A stretch of DNA of 64,000 bases from Paenibacillus sinopodophylli (GCF_005930355.1 NZ_VDBO01000002.1:586200-650199), one strand, 5' to 3'. Shown: positions 8,820 to 16,301, counted from the stretch's first letter. The notes: generated from the sequence alone by a model not told the origin. Made by a program: numbers and translations.

Positions 8820-9698
8820 GTGCTGATCCATATTGGAAAAATAAGCGCATATGTCGTGATGCTTGTTTCTGTGTTGTTCCTTATACGAGAAGTACTGTAT
8901 GTCAGGAGAAGAAGCCCACCACCGCTGCTGAAGCAGATTGCTTCATTTGCAGTCGGTCAACGTGGGAGAATGACAGATTTCTATCGCGATGAGAAGCTCG
9001 ATGCTGCATTCACCTTCGCTGGTTTTTTAAAGAGTGGTTCTGCTTGGCAGTACAAGTTTTATCGTGATTCGTTTTTTATAGCAGTCGTCATACTCTTACA
9101 TTTGTATTTTCTGCTCTATCAGTATTATCCGCTCAAGGCCATGCTCATGACAGGGATCTTGTATATGTTGACGCTCACCGGTATATCGTTTGCACCAGGA
9201 CGCCTTTTCTTGACCATGGCCGGTAAGGAGAGACAGAAGCTCAAAGGCGACGAAATCATTGATTTGTATATGTTGCTCTCCAACGATTATCAAGCCGAGG
9301 ATAATGAGCATTATCAGAGTGTATTTGCCAAGTTAACCGAGTTTAGAGTGTTTACGAAGGCGCTTCGTCCTGATCTAGATCGGCTGCTACTCGATTTACC
9401 TGTCATTGGCGCAAAAGCATTTAAAGATTTTGGACAGCGAGTGGGAACGAAAGAGGCAAAAACACTAGCTGACTTACTTGAAAAAATCAATGAATCGAAT
9501 CCAGAAATGGCAGTGGATCTACTTGAAAAGAATTACGATACTTTTCTAGATTTTCGTAGGCAACGCCGAAAACAGCGTTTAAAGCTGAACGGTTATATCG
9601 GGTATACAGTGGTTTTTATGGCTATTATATCGGTTATTTATTTCGTCAACATGGCCACGAATGCATACAAAAACATTTTGTTAGGTGCACTGACTTAA
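8820..9698 (+). CDS. TadC-like membrane platform protein
   Basis: 292 residues from a GTG start, 3 bp after the upstream stop. Membrane segments lie at about 9-25, 82-100, 104-122 and 260-280, with a helical cytoplasmic region between. Size, topology and position match TadC, the partner platform subunit of TadB. A small hairpin (GCCCTGAAGGGC) lies just after the stop. Similarity is structural; no diagnostic motif is visible. Confidence 0.6.
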   Translation: MLIHIGKISAYVVMLVSVLFLIREVLYVRRRSPPPLLKQIASFAVGQRGRMTDFYRDEKLDAAFTFAGFLKSGSAWQYKFYRDSFFIAVVILLHLYFLLYQYYPLKAMLMTGILYMLTLTGISFAPGRLFLTMAGKERQKLKGDEIIDLYMLLSNDYQAEDNEHYQSVFAKLTEFRVFTKALRPDLDRLLLDLPVIGAKAFKDFGQRVGTKEAKTLADLLEKINESNPEMAVDLLEKNYDTFLDFRRQRRKQRLKLNGYIGYTVVFMAIISVIYFVNMATNAYKNILLGALT

Positions 9699-9732
9699 AA
9701 AAAGCCCTGAAGGGCCAGAGGAGATTATTCGA

Positions 9733-9894
9733 ATGGAAAAAGCACTTGCAACAGTTATCTTAGTAGCCGCAACTCTTGTCTTGATTGGATTAACTATATT
9801 CTCGGATGATGGTACATTTGGCGATGCAAAGACACAAAAGGATCGCGCACATGCGATTAATAACAGCGTGACTATTCCAACACAGCTGCCATAA
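9733..9894 (+). CDS. small pilin-like membrane peptide
   Basis: 53 residues starting MEKALATVILVAATLVLIGL, with AGAGGAG 8 bp before the ATG. A short N-terminal hydrophobic helix begins immediately after a Glu at position 2, followed by a polar tail. Flp-type pilins have this shape after leader cleavage, and the gene sits where the major pilin sits in tad operons. No prepilin leader with a G/E cleavage site is visible, and no prepilin peptidase gene is seen in the window, so it may be an unprocessed pilin or an accessory subunit. Confidence 0.55.
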   Translation: MEKALATVILVAATLVLIGLTIFSDDGTFGDAKTQKDRAHAINNSVTIPTQLP

Positions 9895-9905
9895 AAAGGA
9901 GGGTG

Positions 9906-9940
9906 GCCAGCATGTCTCTAAGGACATGCTGGCGTTTTTT
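9906..9940 (+). terminator. intrinsic terminator/attenuator inside the operon
   Basis: Perfect 11-bp stem GCCAGCATGTC / GACATGCTGGC followed by GTTTTTT. It lies between the pilin-like gene and the next gene, whose ATG begins at the base after the T run. It would limit read-through, so the pilin-like gene could be expressed far above the downstream genes. Confidence 0.7.
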
Positions 9941-9944
9941 ATGA
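9912..9944 (+). CDS. 10-codon leader ORF coupled to next gene
   Basis: ATG at 9912 is preceded by a strong AAAGGAGGG site and encodes MSLRTCWRFL. Its TGA (9942-9944) overlaps the ATG (9941) of the downstream gene. It is translated, if at all, straight through the terminator stem at 9906-9940. The downstream gene has no ribosome binding site of its own, so coupling to this leader is the simplest way to start it. Seen directly in sequence; the regulatory role is inference. Confidence 0.45.
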   Translation: MSLRTCWRFL

Positions 9945-10327
9945 AAACAGTCATTGCGTTTGTCATCTTGTCGCCATTCTTCTTATATTTTATGTTTCAG
10001 CCTGGTATTGAGCGAACTGTGCAGTATAAAGACCAGGTACTGCAAAAAAAGGCATATGAAGCTGCACACTTAGCGTCACTGGAGGGTAGGCTAACACCTG
10101 AGATCAAAACCAAAATTATTGATCAATTAGCGGCGGTATATTTTGATCGCGATAAGATTCAGTTAACGGGTACAACTGCTACAGTTGCTCGTGGTGAGCA
10201 AATTGAGATTACGCTGCGGTATCCGCAAGGCACAACTCAGATTTTTAATTTGTTTGGACGTGACGAGGCAAGAGATTACTATTATCCGATTGCCATTATG
10301 AGTGAGCATATCGAGGAACGGTCATGA
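9941..10327 (+). CDS. TadE-like small anchored protein
   Basis: 128 residues from the ATG at 9941, which overlaps the leader ORF stop. One N-terminal membrane helix lies at about 3-22 (VIAFVILSPFFLYFMF), followed by a soluble region with a KIQLTGTTATVARGEQIEITLRYP segment resembling the extracellular part of TadE-like minor pseudopilins. An alternative in-frame ATG at 9926 lies within the terminator stem and has AAGG only 2 bp away. Its stop overlaps the next start by ATGA. Confidence 0.55.
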   Translation: MKTVIAFVILSPFFLYFMFQPGIERTVQYKDQVLQKKAYEAAHLASLEGRLTPEIKTKIIDQLAAVYFDRDKIQLTGTTATVARGEQIEITLRYPQGTTQIFNLFGRDEARDYYYPIAIMSEHIEERS

Positions 10328-10806
10328 AATGGGTAATCATGATCCTGTTGTTGTCGCCAATCTTCTTTATTTATAGCGCTTGGAATCAGGATGAACATTT
10401 ACAGACGAAATTAAAAGCAAACCTAAAGGATGGCATGGATCTGGCCACGCATGATGCTTCCCTTCAGATTGTTGAAGAAGAGTTGGAGATGGGGAATATT
10501 CGCTTTGATCCCGTGGAGGCAGAACGAGTACTCAGACAATCGATGCAGACGTCCTTTAAACTAGACGGACTGCTGCAGCCGCTACCAGGAGGAATATGGC
10601 GGGATCCATTTGAGCTCGTGTGGTTTGAACGTGTAGAAACGGGAGTCTTCCCGCAGGTCTATCATAGTGGTCCACCTTATTATTACTCTGATACTCTCAA
10701 AGGTCCTGCTATCATTGCCATTGTGAAAGTGAAGCATCCACGCTATTACGGCGTTTCTGATGATATCACTTATGTTGTAGGCAGCAGTCACGAATACGTG
10801 AAATAA
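10324..10806 (+). CDS. anchored extracellular protein of the Tad-like operon
   Basis: 160 residues with one N-terminal hydrophobic helix (VIMILLLSPIFFIYSAW, about 3-19) and a soluble domain. It is coupled by ATGA to the preceding gene. The membrane segment ends in LSP-F like its neighbour, suggesting both are minor pilin-like subunits. No known family is recognised. It is the last gene of the coupled block. Confidence 0.6.
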   Translation: MKWVIMILLLSPIFFIYSAWNQDEHLQTKLKANLKDGMDLATHDASLQIVEEELEMGNIRFDPVEAERVLRQSMQTSFKLDGLLQPLPGGIWRDPFELVWFERVETGVFPQVYHSGPPYYYSDTLKGPAIIAIVKVKHPRYYGVSDDITYVVGSSHEYVK

Positions 10807-10834
10807 ATGAATCGATCACGAAGGAGCTGGCGTT

Positions 10835-11140
10835 ATGCGAATTAAATCAAACGAAACGTTTGATGGTGGCGGTAGGTGTATGCTGGTTGAATTGTTGGTG
10901 GAAGGTGGAGGATCTCTTCAATCCATTACCCTAACAGATGAATATATCGTAGGTCGGAAAATACCTTTTCAAACTGAAGATGGTCAGAAGGAGTATGACC
11001 ATCATGAAATTGTGCTATGGGAAGTATCAGATAAGCAATCACTGCATTATATTCCAGATGAAATAAAAGCAGAGGTATTGCAGGCTTATCAAGATTACCG
11101 TAAAAAATATCACTGTGACATCGATCTCACTAGGGTTTAA
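10835..11140 (+). CDS. hypothetical protein
   Basis: 101 residues with AAGGAG upstream of the ATG, 28 bp after the Tad-like operon. Soluble, with mixed beta strands (MLVELLVEGGGSLQSITLTDEYIVG) and a helical C-terminus. No family recognised. Probably cotranscribed with the upstream genes, since no terminator is seen between. Confidence 0.55.
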   Translation: MRIKSNETFDGGGRCMLVELLVEGGGSLQSITLTDEYIVGRKIPFQTEDGQKEYDHHEIVLWEVSDKQSLHYIPDEIKAEVLQAYQDYRKKYHCDIDLTRV

Positions 11141-11221
11141 AGGTTCTATAGGGGCTCATGTTCGTAAGCTTTTTGCAAGCACGAAACATTAACTGATGTG
11201 CTCAGGAATAGGAGGCTTACC

Positions 11222-11377
11222 ATGCCAATTGGAATTGAAGTGCATAATGGTATATATTTAGTTGCCGGTGGAATATGTGCAGCATGCAAGAAGGACTTCA
11301 AACACTTATATAAATTAACCAGGTTTGCAGAATCGGATCCGCGCTGCTCCGGATGTATGGAAAAGCTCAAAAAGTAA
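11222..11377 (+). CDS. 51-aa zinc-ribbon-like protein
   Basis: Starts MPIGIEVHNGIYLVAGG, with AGGAGG 6 bp before the ATG. Two CxxC pairs (CAAC and CSGC) about 24 residues apart suggest a small zinc-binding fold, as in many phage and plasmid accessory proteins. Function unknown. Confidence 0.6.
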   Translation: MPIGIEVHNGIYLVAGGICAACKKDFKHLYKLTRFAESDPRCSGCMEKLKK

Positions 11378-11507
11378 TCATGATGTATGTCTGACTTTAA
11401 ACTTGAAAAAAGAAAAGATATACTTGTGTCAACAAATGCAATGGTCTCTCAACTTAACTGAGAAGTGTAGCAGGTAGTTGATCCTAAAAAAAGGCGGACA
11501 TATTTTC

Positions 11508-11807
11508 ATGGAACATAAACAAAGCGTTGAAGGTCAGGAGATTAAAGTAAGGAATCCTAATTGGGGTGGAGCTCGTAAAGGGGCTGGAAGACAGGACGGG
11601 CCGAAGAAGCAAAAGCGGAAGCGTGTTCTGTCCCTTTACTTAACGGATGTAGAGTGGGCAGCACTTGAAAAAGTAGCAGCTGTGGAGCAGAAGAAGTTAT
11701 CTACGCTTATTAACGAACACTTTGAGACACATGCAAGGGAACTTATTGCGAAGCATGACATTGGGCTATCCTTACAGAGCGAAAACACAAACAAAAATGG
11801 CGAGTAG
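11508..11807 (+). CDS. basic, RHH-like DNA-binding protein
   Basis: About 99 residues from the ATG at 11508 (AAGGCGG upstream). The N-terminus has a GGARKGAGR AT-hook-like stretch and a Lys/Arg-rich linker. It is followed by a strand-helix-helix region (RVLSLYLTDVEWAALEKVAA, then KLSTLINEHFETHA) like the ribbon-helix-helix domains of plasmid copy or partition regulators. Probably a small transcriptional regulator. Confidence 0.6.
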   Translation: MEHKQSVEGQEIKVRNPNWGGARKGAGRQDGPKKQKRKRVLSLYLTDVEWAALEKVAAVEQKKLSTLINEHFETHARELIAKHDIGLSLQSENTNKNGE

Positions 11808-11832
11808 ACCTTAACGGTTTGCTCGTCATTTT
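11797..11832 (+). terminator. terminator overlapping gene end
   Basis: ATGGCGAG pairs with CTCGTCAT around a smaller internal stem, followed by TTTTTATTTT. It overlaps the last codons of the upstream gene. Confidence 0.55.
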
Positions 11833-11840
11833 TATTTTCA

Positions 11841-11914
11841 AAAAAACCTCCATGTTTACAACTTGAATTAATGCTTCTATTATTCAAGTTAAGAAAACAA
11901 ATGGAGGTTTTTTA
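11841..11914 (+). promoter_or_regulatory. hairpin that buries the next ribosome binding site
   Basis: AAAAACCTCCATGTTT at the left pairs with AAATGGAGGTTTTTT at the right, with a second inner stem ACTTGAA / TTCAAGT. The right arm contains the GGAGG of the gene starting at 11916, so the folded RNA hides it. The U-run means the same structure could instead terminate transcription. Confidence 0.6.
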
Positions 11915-11915
11915 T

Positions 11916-12056
11916 ATGAATGAGATGAATCTAGCTGTTTTGGTGACAATCATCCTTTTTAATATGGTCTGTTTAGGTTTTATGTTATGGCCTGCAAGAA
12001 GAAATCGATTGAAAAGGCGTCAAACGCCAGTATTCATGGTTTATAAAGCTGAATAG
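11916..12056 (+). CDS. 46-aa single-pass membrane peptide
   Basis: Starts MNEMNLAVLVTIILFNMVCL. One hydrophobic helix (about 6-24) is followed by a very basic tail (ARRNRLKRRQ), giving an N-out or membrane-associated topology. Its ribosome binding site lies in the right arm of the hairpin at 11841-11914. No family recognised. Size and charge are compatible with a small regulatory or toxin-like membrane peptide. Confidence 0.5.
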   Translation: MNEMNLAVLVTIILFNMVCLGFMLWPARRNRLKRRQTPVFMVYKAE

Positions 12057-12093
12057 TCAGCGTCCAATTGAATGAGAAGGGTGGTATATATCG

Positions 12094-12186
12094 GTGAACG
12101 AGAATGTAAAAGCGTGGCTTAACAATCATATACCCGACCACGAAATACATCAGATATTAAAGATAAGGAATAGGCGGTGTATTTGA
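12094..12186 (+). CDS. 30-aa hypothetical peptide
   Basis: GTG start; the frame reads VNENVKAWLNNHIPDHE and ends with TGA at 12184-12186, overlapping the next ATG. The only upstream site is a weak GGGTGG. Weakly supported, mainly by the stop/start overlap. Confidence 0.3.
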   Translation: MNENVKAWLNNHIPDHEIHQILKIRNRRCI

Positions 12187-12317
12187 TGGATCAAACGTTT
12201 TTAGTTGTAGTTACTTGGGTATACGGTGGTTTAAATGAAATATGGGTAACAGAAGAAGATTTTGAGAAGCTGGAACTCAGTTCATCTGTTGAAAGTATTC
12301 GGCGAAAAGAAACATAA
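12186..12317 (+). CDS. 43-aa hypothetical protein
   Basis: Starts MDQTFLVVVTWVYGGLNEIW with AGGCGG 7 bp upstream. The pattern of a beta hairpin followed by an acidic helix (TEEDFEKLELSS) resembles small phage-encoded proteins. Function unknown. Confidence 0.45.
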   Translation: MDQTFLVVVTWVYGGLNEIWVTEEDFEKLELSSSVESIRRKET

Positions 12318-12448
12318 AAGACATACGCCTATATGTAAGTACAGACTGGTCATAGAAATATCATGAAATAAGTATCGATACGTAGAAAGCCTTGCATACA
12401 GCGATCCAAAAACCGTGACAATACGATCAATAGGGTGGTGAAAGAAAA

Positions 12449-14131
12449 TTGAATAGACGGCGTAAGTGGAGACGACAACAGGCTCTGAATATGGCAGTTG
12501 GTGAAAACCGCCGCCACTGGATCAAGACCCTCAACTCGGATAGTGAGTATTGGCGTGATGAAATTACCGTAGACAACTTTGCTGGAGGTGGTGGGGCCAG
12601 TACCGGCTACGAGATGGCGACAGGTCGATCTGTAGAAGTAGCGATTAATCATGAACCTGCAGCTGTAGCCATGCATACGGTTAATCACCCGCTGACTCGG
12701 CATTACTGTGAGGATGTTTGGGAGGTAGACCCTCGAACAGTGTATCCGGACAAGCGCATCGGATTGTTGTGGCTTTCTCCTGACTGCACTCATCATTCCA
12801 AAGCCCGCGGAGGCAAGCCACGCGAAAAGAAAATACGAGGACTTGCATGGATAGCTTTAAGATGGGCGGCAATTAGGAAACCACGGGTTATTATGCTGGA
12901 GAATGTGGAGGAGTTTCGGACTTGGGGGCCGCTGGATAAAGAGGGGCAGCCGATTAAATCACAATCAGGTAGAACCTTTCGAACATTTGTAAATGCGCTT
13001 CGTCGGCAGGGGTATGAGGTAGAATGGCGCGAACTTAGAGCCTGTGACTACGGAGCACCTACAATTCGTAAACGGTTTTTCTTGATCGCTCGTAGTGATG
13101 GTCGCCAGATTGTCTGGCCAGAGCCAACGCACGGTGCTCCGGATGCTACGGAGGTCATGGCTGGAAAGCGTCTGCCGTGGAGAACAGCCGCAGAATGCAT
13201 CGACTGGTCAATCCCTGTTTCAAGCATCTTTGGTCGTAAGAAAGAACTTGCTGATAATACGAAGCGCCGTATTGCAAGGGGTGTTATGAAATTTGTCGTT
13301 AACAATCCGGAACCGTTTATTATTCGGTTCACGCAATCTGGATTCGGTGGAGATGGTATGCAATACCGCATCGATCAGCCATTGACGACGATCATGACGA
13401 AGGCAGAACATGCACTCGTTGTGCCAACGTTAGTCAAACATGACGGCGGTAATGACAATGGACCAGGTAACTTGATTACCGATCCTCTGTCAACGATTAC
13501 AACGACAGATCACAATGCGCTAGTAACAGCATTCTTGACTCAGTACCACACGGAGACGACAGGTAATGGTATTCGCGGCCAATCACTGGGACAACCATTA
13601 CTGACGCAGGACACAAGCAATAGATATGGTCTAGTAGCAGCTAACCTGGTCAAATTTAGAGGTCAGAATACCGGTCAATGTATAGATACACCTTTACACA
13701 CGATAACTGCAGGCGGTAATCATCATGGACTCGTTTATGCATTTTTGACTGCCTACTATGGCAGCAGCGTGGGACAGGATCTCCATAACCCACTTGGCAC
13801 CGTAACGACTCATGAGCGATTCGGACTTGTTTTAGTAAAGGTGGATGGTGTACTTTACGAAATCGTAGATATTGGAATGAGGATGTTGGAGCCTCACGAA
13901 CTCTACACGGCACAAGGTTTTCCGAAAAACTACATCATTAATGGTTATAACGTTAATGGTAGACCAGTGACTAAAGCTGCCCAAGTTGCAAGATGCGGAA
14001 ATTCAGTACCGCCGCAATTCACTAATGTACTTGTTCGAGCGAATCTTCCAGAGCACTGCATCGGATCGAGGAATAGACTTACTTTTGAACGATATACCGA
14101 GCAGATCGGACAACTTCAATTATCGATGTAA
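12449..14131 (+). CDS. C5-cytosine DNA methyltransferase
   Basis: 560 residues from a TTG start (GGGTGGTG upstream). Motif I is VDNFAGGGGASTGYEMA at about 42-58. The catalytic loop reads WLSPDCTHHSKA at about 109-120, a PDC rather than the usual PPCQ variant, known in phage-type enzymes. An ENVEEF motif is present, then QVARCGNSVPPQ near the end. Between the catalytic half and the C-terminus lie five tandem copies of a ~33-residue unit with a PL-T-TT-LV pattern, occupying the target-recognition position. No partner restriction enzyme is adjacent, so it is probably an orphan, protective or regulatory methylase from a phage or mobile element. Confidence 0.85.
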   Translation: MNRRRKWRRQQALNMAVGENRRHWIKTLNSDSEYWRDEITVDNFAGGGGASTGYEMATGRSVEVAINHEPAAVAMHTVNHPLTRHYCEDVWEVDPRTVYPDKRIGLLWLSPDCTHHSKARGGKPREKKIRGLAWIALRWAAIRKPRVIMLENVEEFRTWGPLDKEGQPIKSQSGRTFRTFVNALRRQGYEVEWRELRACDYGAPTIRKRFFLIARSDGRQIVWPEPTHGAPDATEVMAGKRLPWRTAAECIDWSIPVSSIFGRKKELADNTKRRIARGVMKFVVNNPEPFIIRFTQSGFGGDGMQYRIDQPLTTIMTKAEHALVVPTLVKHDGGNDNGPGNLITDPLSTITTTDHNALVTAFLTQYHTETTGNGIRGQSLGQPLLTQDTSNRYGLVAANLVKFRGQNTGQCIDTPLHTITAGGNHHGLVYAFLTAYYGSSVGQDLHNPLGTVTTHERFGLVLVKVDGVLYEIVDIGMRMLEPHELYTAQGFPKNYIINGYNVNGRPVTKAAQVARCGNSVPPQFTNVLVRANLPEHCIGSRNRLTFERYTEQIGQLQLSM

Positions 14132-14218
14132 TTAATATAGGGGGCATAAAGAGATAGTTCGAGTAGATAGTAAGTAAGAAATCTAAGGAGGTTCCACAGT
14201 GAAGGAGAGATCTACTTA

Positions 14219-14467
14219 ATGAATGACATTCTCTACAGCAAAATCTATTACGTGTTAAAAGAGGCTATGCCACAAGTCAACGAATCTTCTAATGGAGAAA
14301 AACAGGCGGTTATTGAGAAATTGGTTGAACAGGGAAAAGCGGTAGGTCAGCCAGAGAGCGGCGGTAGTGGCAAGAGTTTCTTCGGCCAAAGATTAATGTT
14401 AGAGTTCTTTTCTCAGTACGATCAGGACAGCACCTACGAGAAGTTCGAAGTTCAAATCAAGATCTAA
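14219..14467 (+). CDS. hypothetical protein, 82 aa
   Basis: AAGGAGAG precedes the ATG. The frame starts MNDILYSKIYYVLKEAMP. Contains a Gly/Ser-rich stretch (ESGGSGKSFFGQ) and an otherwise helical profile. It follows the methyltransferase by 87 bp in the same direction. No family recognised. Confidence 0.5.
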   Translation: MNDILYSKIYYVLKEAMPQVNESSNGEKQAVIEKLVEQGKAVGQPESGGSGKSFFGQRLMLEFFSQYDQDSTYEKFEVQIKI

Positions 14468-14508
14468 CTCGAAAATGTATTAAATTACATCAGGGGGCCG
14501 ATCCGAAT

Positions 14509-14601
14509 ATGAAAATGTGTAATGAATGTATGGAGCCATGCGAACAATGGGCCGATGATGAAGCGGAGTTGTGCGAACACTACGCTAACGAACGAGCGTG
14601 A
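14509..14601 (+). CDS. 30-aa Cys-rich peptide
   Basis: MKMCNECMEPCEQWADDEAE, four Cys and one His in 30 residues, with GGGGGCCG upstream. Possibly a tiny zinc-binding peptide. Weak evidence. Confidence 0.35.
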   Translation: MKMCNECMEPCEQWADDEAELCEHYANERA

Positions 14602-14620
14602 ATAATGAAATACATGATGT

Positions 14621-14648
14621 AGAAAAGAAAAATCCTCCTTAACGGAGG
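14621..14648 (-). terminator. short terminator after hydrophobic peptide
   Basis: Minus-strand TCCTCC-GTTA-AGGAGGA followed by TTTTTCTTTTC. The stem overlaps the peptide stop codon. Confidence 0.45.
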
Positions 14649-14716
14649 AAGATTCCTGCAATAACAGCAATAATTGCAAGCGCAACTTTCGGCTGCATTT
14701 TAAATTTAATCTCCAT
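14639..14716 (-). CDS. 25-aa hydrophobic peptide, candidate type I toxin
   Basis: Minus-strand ATG at 14716 with a near-perfect AAGGAGGTG site 8 bp upstream. The frame encodes MEIKFKMQPKVALAIIAVIA plus GIFLR: a basic N-terminus, a membrane helix and a basic end, the shape of small membrane toxins of type I systems. A promoter lies at 14843-14872, giving a 5' UTR of about 110 nt, and a short hairpin followed by a U-rich tract lies just after the stop. No antisense RNA has been demonstrated. It could also be an innocuous small membrane protein. Confidence 0.45.
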   Translation of the reverse strand: MEIKFKMQPKVALAIIAVIAGIFLR

Positions 14717-14842
14717 GCAGACAACACCTCCTTAGCGGGGAAGAACTTTACCGCTGAAGAAAACGGCAGTCCTCGCTGGGCGATTAGCATCGGTCCCGAA
14801 GGGTTGTAGTGAGTCTGTAAAAGTTATTGCTACGCTAAATTT

Positions 14843-14872
14843 AATTTACTCTATTCGTCCAATTATTGTCAA
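14843..14872 (-). promoter_or_regulatory. sigma-A-type promoter for the hydrophobic peptide
   Basis: Read on the minus strand: TTGACA, 18 bp, TAAATT. It points toward the 25-codon hydrophobic peptide. The intervening leader has a CCCTTCGGG mini-hairpin. Confidence 0.5.
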
Positions 14873-14917
14873 TATAAAAACCGTCTGAATACTCAAATAC
14901 ATGGGAGGAATTTCATA

Positions 14918-15313
14918 ATGTCTAAATACAAAAAAACAGTGAAAGTGACCGACCCAAATCACAATCTTTTCGGTCAGGAGCTTGCGGGCGCTCGAGTTTA
15001 CTTTGACATCCATCATACGGGTAATAGCCCCGACTTATATCTCATTGTTACGCCGAATGGCGAGCAACGCATTCTGTCTACGCAAATCGATGAAAAGCAT
15101 TATGACGACCAAGGCCGAGAGGAAGGCTTAAAGCGACTAGGCGCTAAGGTTGGTGATGTAGTTATGATAACAAGGAGTGGCAGTGGAAGCAGCAACGCGG
15201 GATTCAGCACCAATGTACCTCATACTATCACGGCAATTTGCAAATACGGCGATGACGTGACTTTCGACAACGGCGAAGCGCGAATGTTCCGTCCGGACGT
15301 AGTGCAGGTTTGA
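14918..15313 (+). CDS. hypothetical protein, 131 aa
   Basis: GGGAGG precedes the ATG. A soluble, beta-rich protein with a GAKVGDVVMITRSGSG segment and a C-terminal DDVTFDNGEARMFRPDVVQV, suggesting a small OB/SH3-like barrel. First of four short genes each preceded by a similar leader sequence (TGAATA...ACAT-GGAGG). No family recognised. Confidence 0.6.
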   Translation: MSKYKKTVKVTDPNHNLFGQELAGARVYFDIHHTGNSPDLYLIVTPNGEQRILSTQIDEKHYDDQGREEGLKRLGAKVGDVVMITRSGSGSSNAGFSTNVPHTITAICKYGDDVTFDNGEARMFRPDVVQV

Positions 15314-15341
15314 ATATTAAAGAACATGAGGAGGAAAGGGA

Positions 15342-15491
15342 ATGTTTAAAATTCAATGTGAATGCGGAGCATCTAACGATATCGAGGCAGCGGAACACCT
15401 TGATATTGGTGATGTGGAAATAACGGTTGACCGTAATGGTAAACTCAAAATATTTTGTAATGAATGTAGCAATCAAGTTAAGTCCGTTTAA
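15342..15491 (+). CDS. 49-aa zinc-ribbon-like protein
   Basis: Starts MFKIQCECGASNDIEAAEHL. A CxC pair near the start and CNEC near the end frame a short beta region, a typical mini zinc ribbon. GAGGAGG is upstream within the repeated leader. Function unknown. Confidence 0.55.
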   Translation: MFKIQCECGASNDIEAAEHLDIGDVEITVDRNGKLKIFCNECSNQVKSV

Positions 15492-15535
15492 TCACGAACA
15501 TTCGCTGAATATTCAAGAACATAGGAGGGATTAGA

Positions 15536-15664
15536 TTGCTAGAGAAGATGAACAAGGAATGGTTCGAGCAGTTGGATAAATGGGTCTCCATGCTCCAAGA
15601 AGGCGAAAACGAATCAGTCATTGAAGAGATGCATGATCTGATTTGCGGTTATGAGCAATCTTGA
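15536..15664 (+). CDS. 42-aa acidic helical protein
   Basis: TTG start with AGGAGGG 7 bp upstream. The frame reads LEKMNKEWFEQLDKWVSMLQ and ends EEMHDLICGYEQS. Predicted helical hairpin. No family recognised. Confidence 0.45.
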   Translation: MLEKMNKEWFEQLDKWVSMLQEGENESVIEEMHDLICGYEQS

Positions 15665-15808
15665 ATATCGAAGAACATGGGATGAGACGCGATGGCGCCA
15701 AGAGTTACGACTTCATATTGCTACGACAGGGCAGGACACTGGCAAAATAAATGTTATCAATCAGCGGCAAGAGGAGAGTACGAAAGAGAATAGGAGGATG
15801 GTTGGTTT

Positions 15809-16087
15809 ATGGGTTTTAAAATTACGAAGGATAACGTTCATACTGCTGCAGACGAGATAGCCTGGAACAAGACCGGCATGATATTTAAATGTACTTGCGA
15901 AGATCCGTTCCGTTATGCGGAAGGGACTCACGCGTTCCAGGTGCTGGACGATGACGGTAACATTTGCTTCGAAGGTGTATCCGATGATGATTCCTGTTTC
16001 TGCCCGTTAGATTGGTCTGAGCCACTTTGTGGATCTACAGAGATCCGGTACCAGGACGAGGAAACGAAAGAGTATAAAACCTTATAG
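15809..16087 (+). CDS. hypothetical protein, 92 aa
   Basis: AGGAGG lies about 10 bp before the ATG. The sequence contains five Cys (CTC, C-FCPL, C) in a beta-rich frame (HAFQVLDDDGNICFEGVSDDDSCFCP). Followed by a strong terminator at 16154. Probably the last gene of the small-gene block. Unknown function. Confidence 0.55.
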   Translation: MGFKITKDNVHTAADEIAWNKTGMIFKCTCEDPFRYAEGTHAFQVLDDDGNICFEGVSDDDSCFCPLDWSEPLCGSTEIRYQDEETKEYKTL

Positions 16088-16153
16088 AAAATGGCGGTCG
16101 GAGTCTCTACTGAAGTGTATGAGGGGAGTTGAGATTGGAATATCGCCTAATCA

Positions 16154-16188
16154 AAAACCACACTTCTCTAGAGAAGTGTGGTTTTTTT
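16154..16188 (+). terminator. rho-independent terminator
   Basis: AAACCACACTTCTC-TA-GAGAAGTGTGGTTT followed by TTTT; a perfect 14-bp stem. Confidence 0.85.
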
Positions 16189-16301
16189 AAAAAAAGTATC
16201 TAGCCATTCCTCAAATCAGATCCTACCCACTCACTTATACGCAATTCACTAAATGTTTCATTAATGATTTGTTGTATACTGCATTCTAAACGCTATTATT
16301 T

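Noticed and set aside
15651..15860. 69-codon frame between small genes
   Set aside because: It overlaps the real 92-codon gene and shows no domain or plausible composition; the leader repeat at 15662 explains the sequence better.
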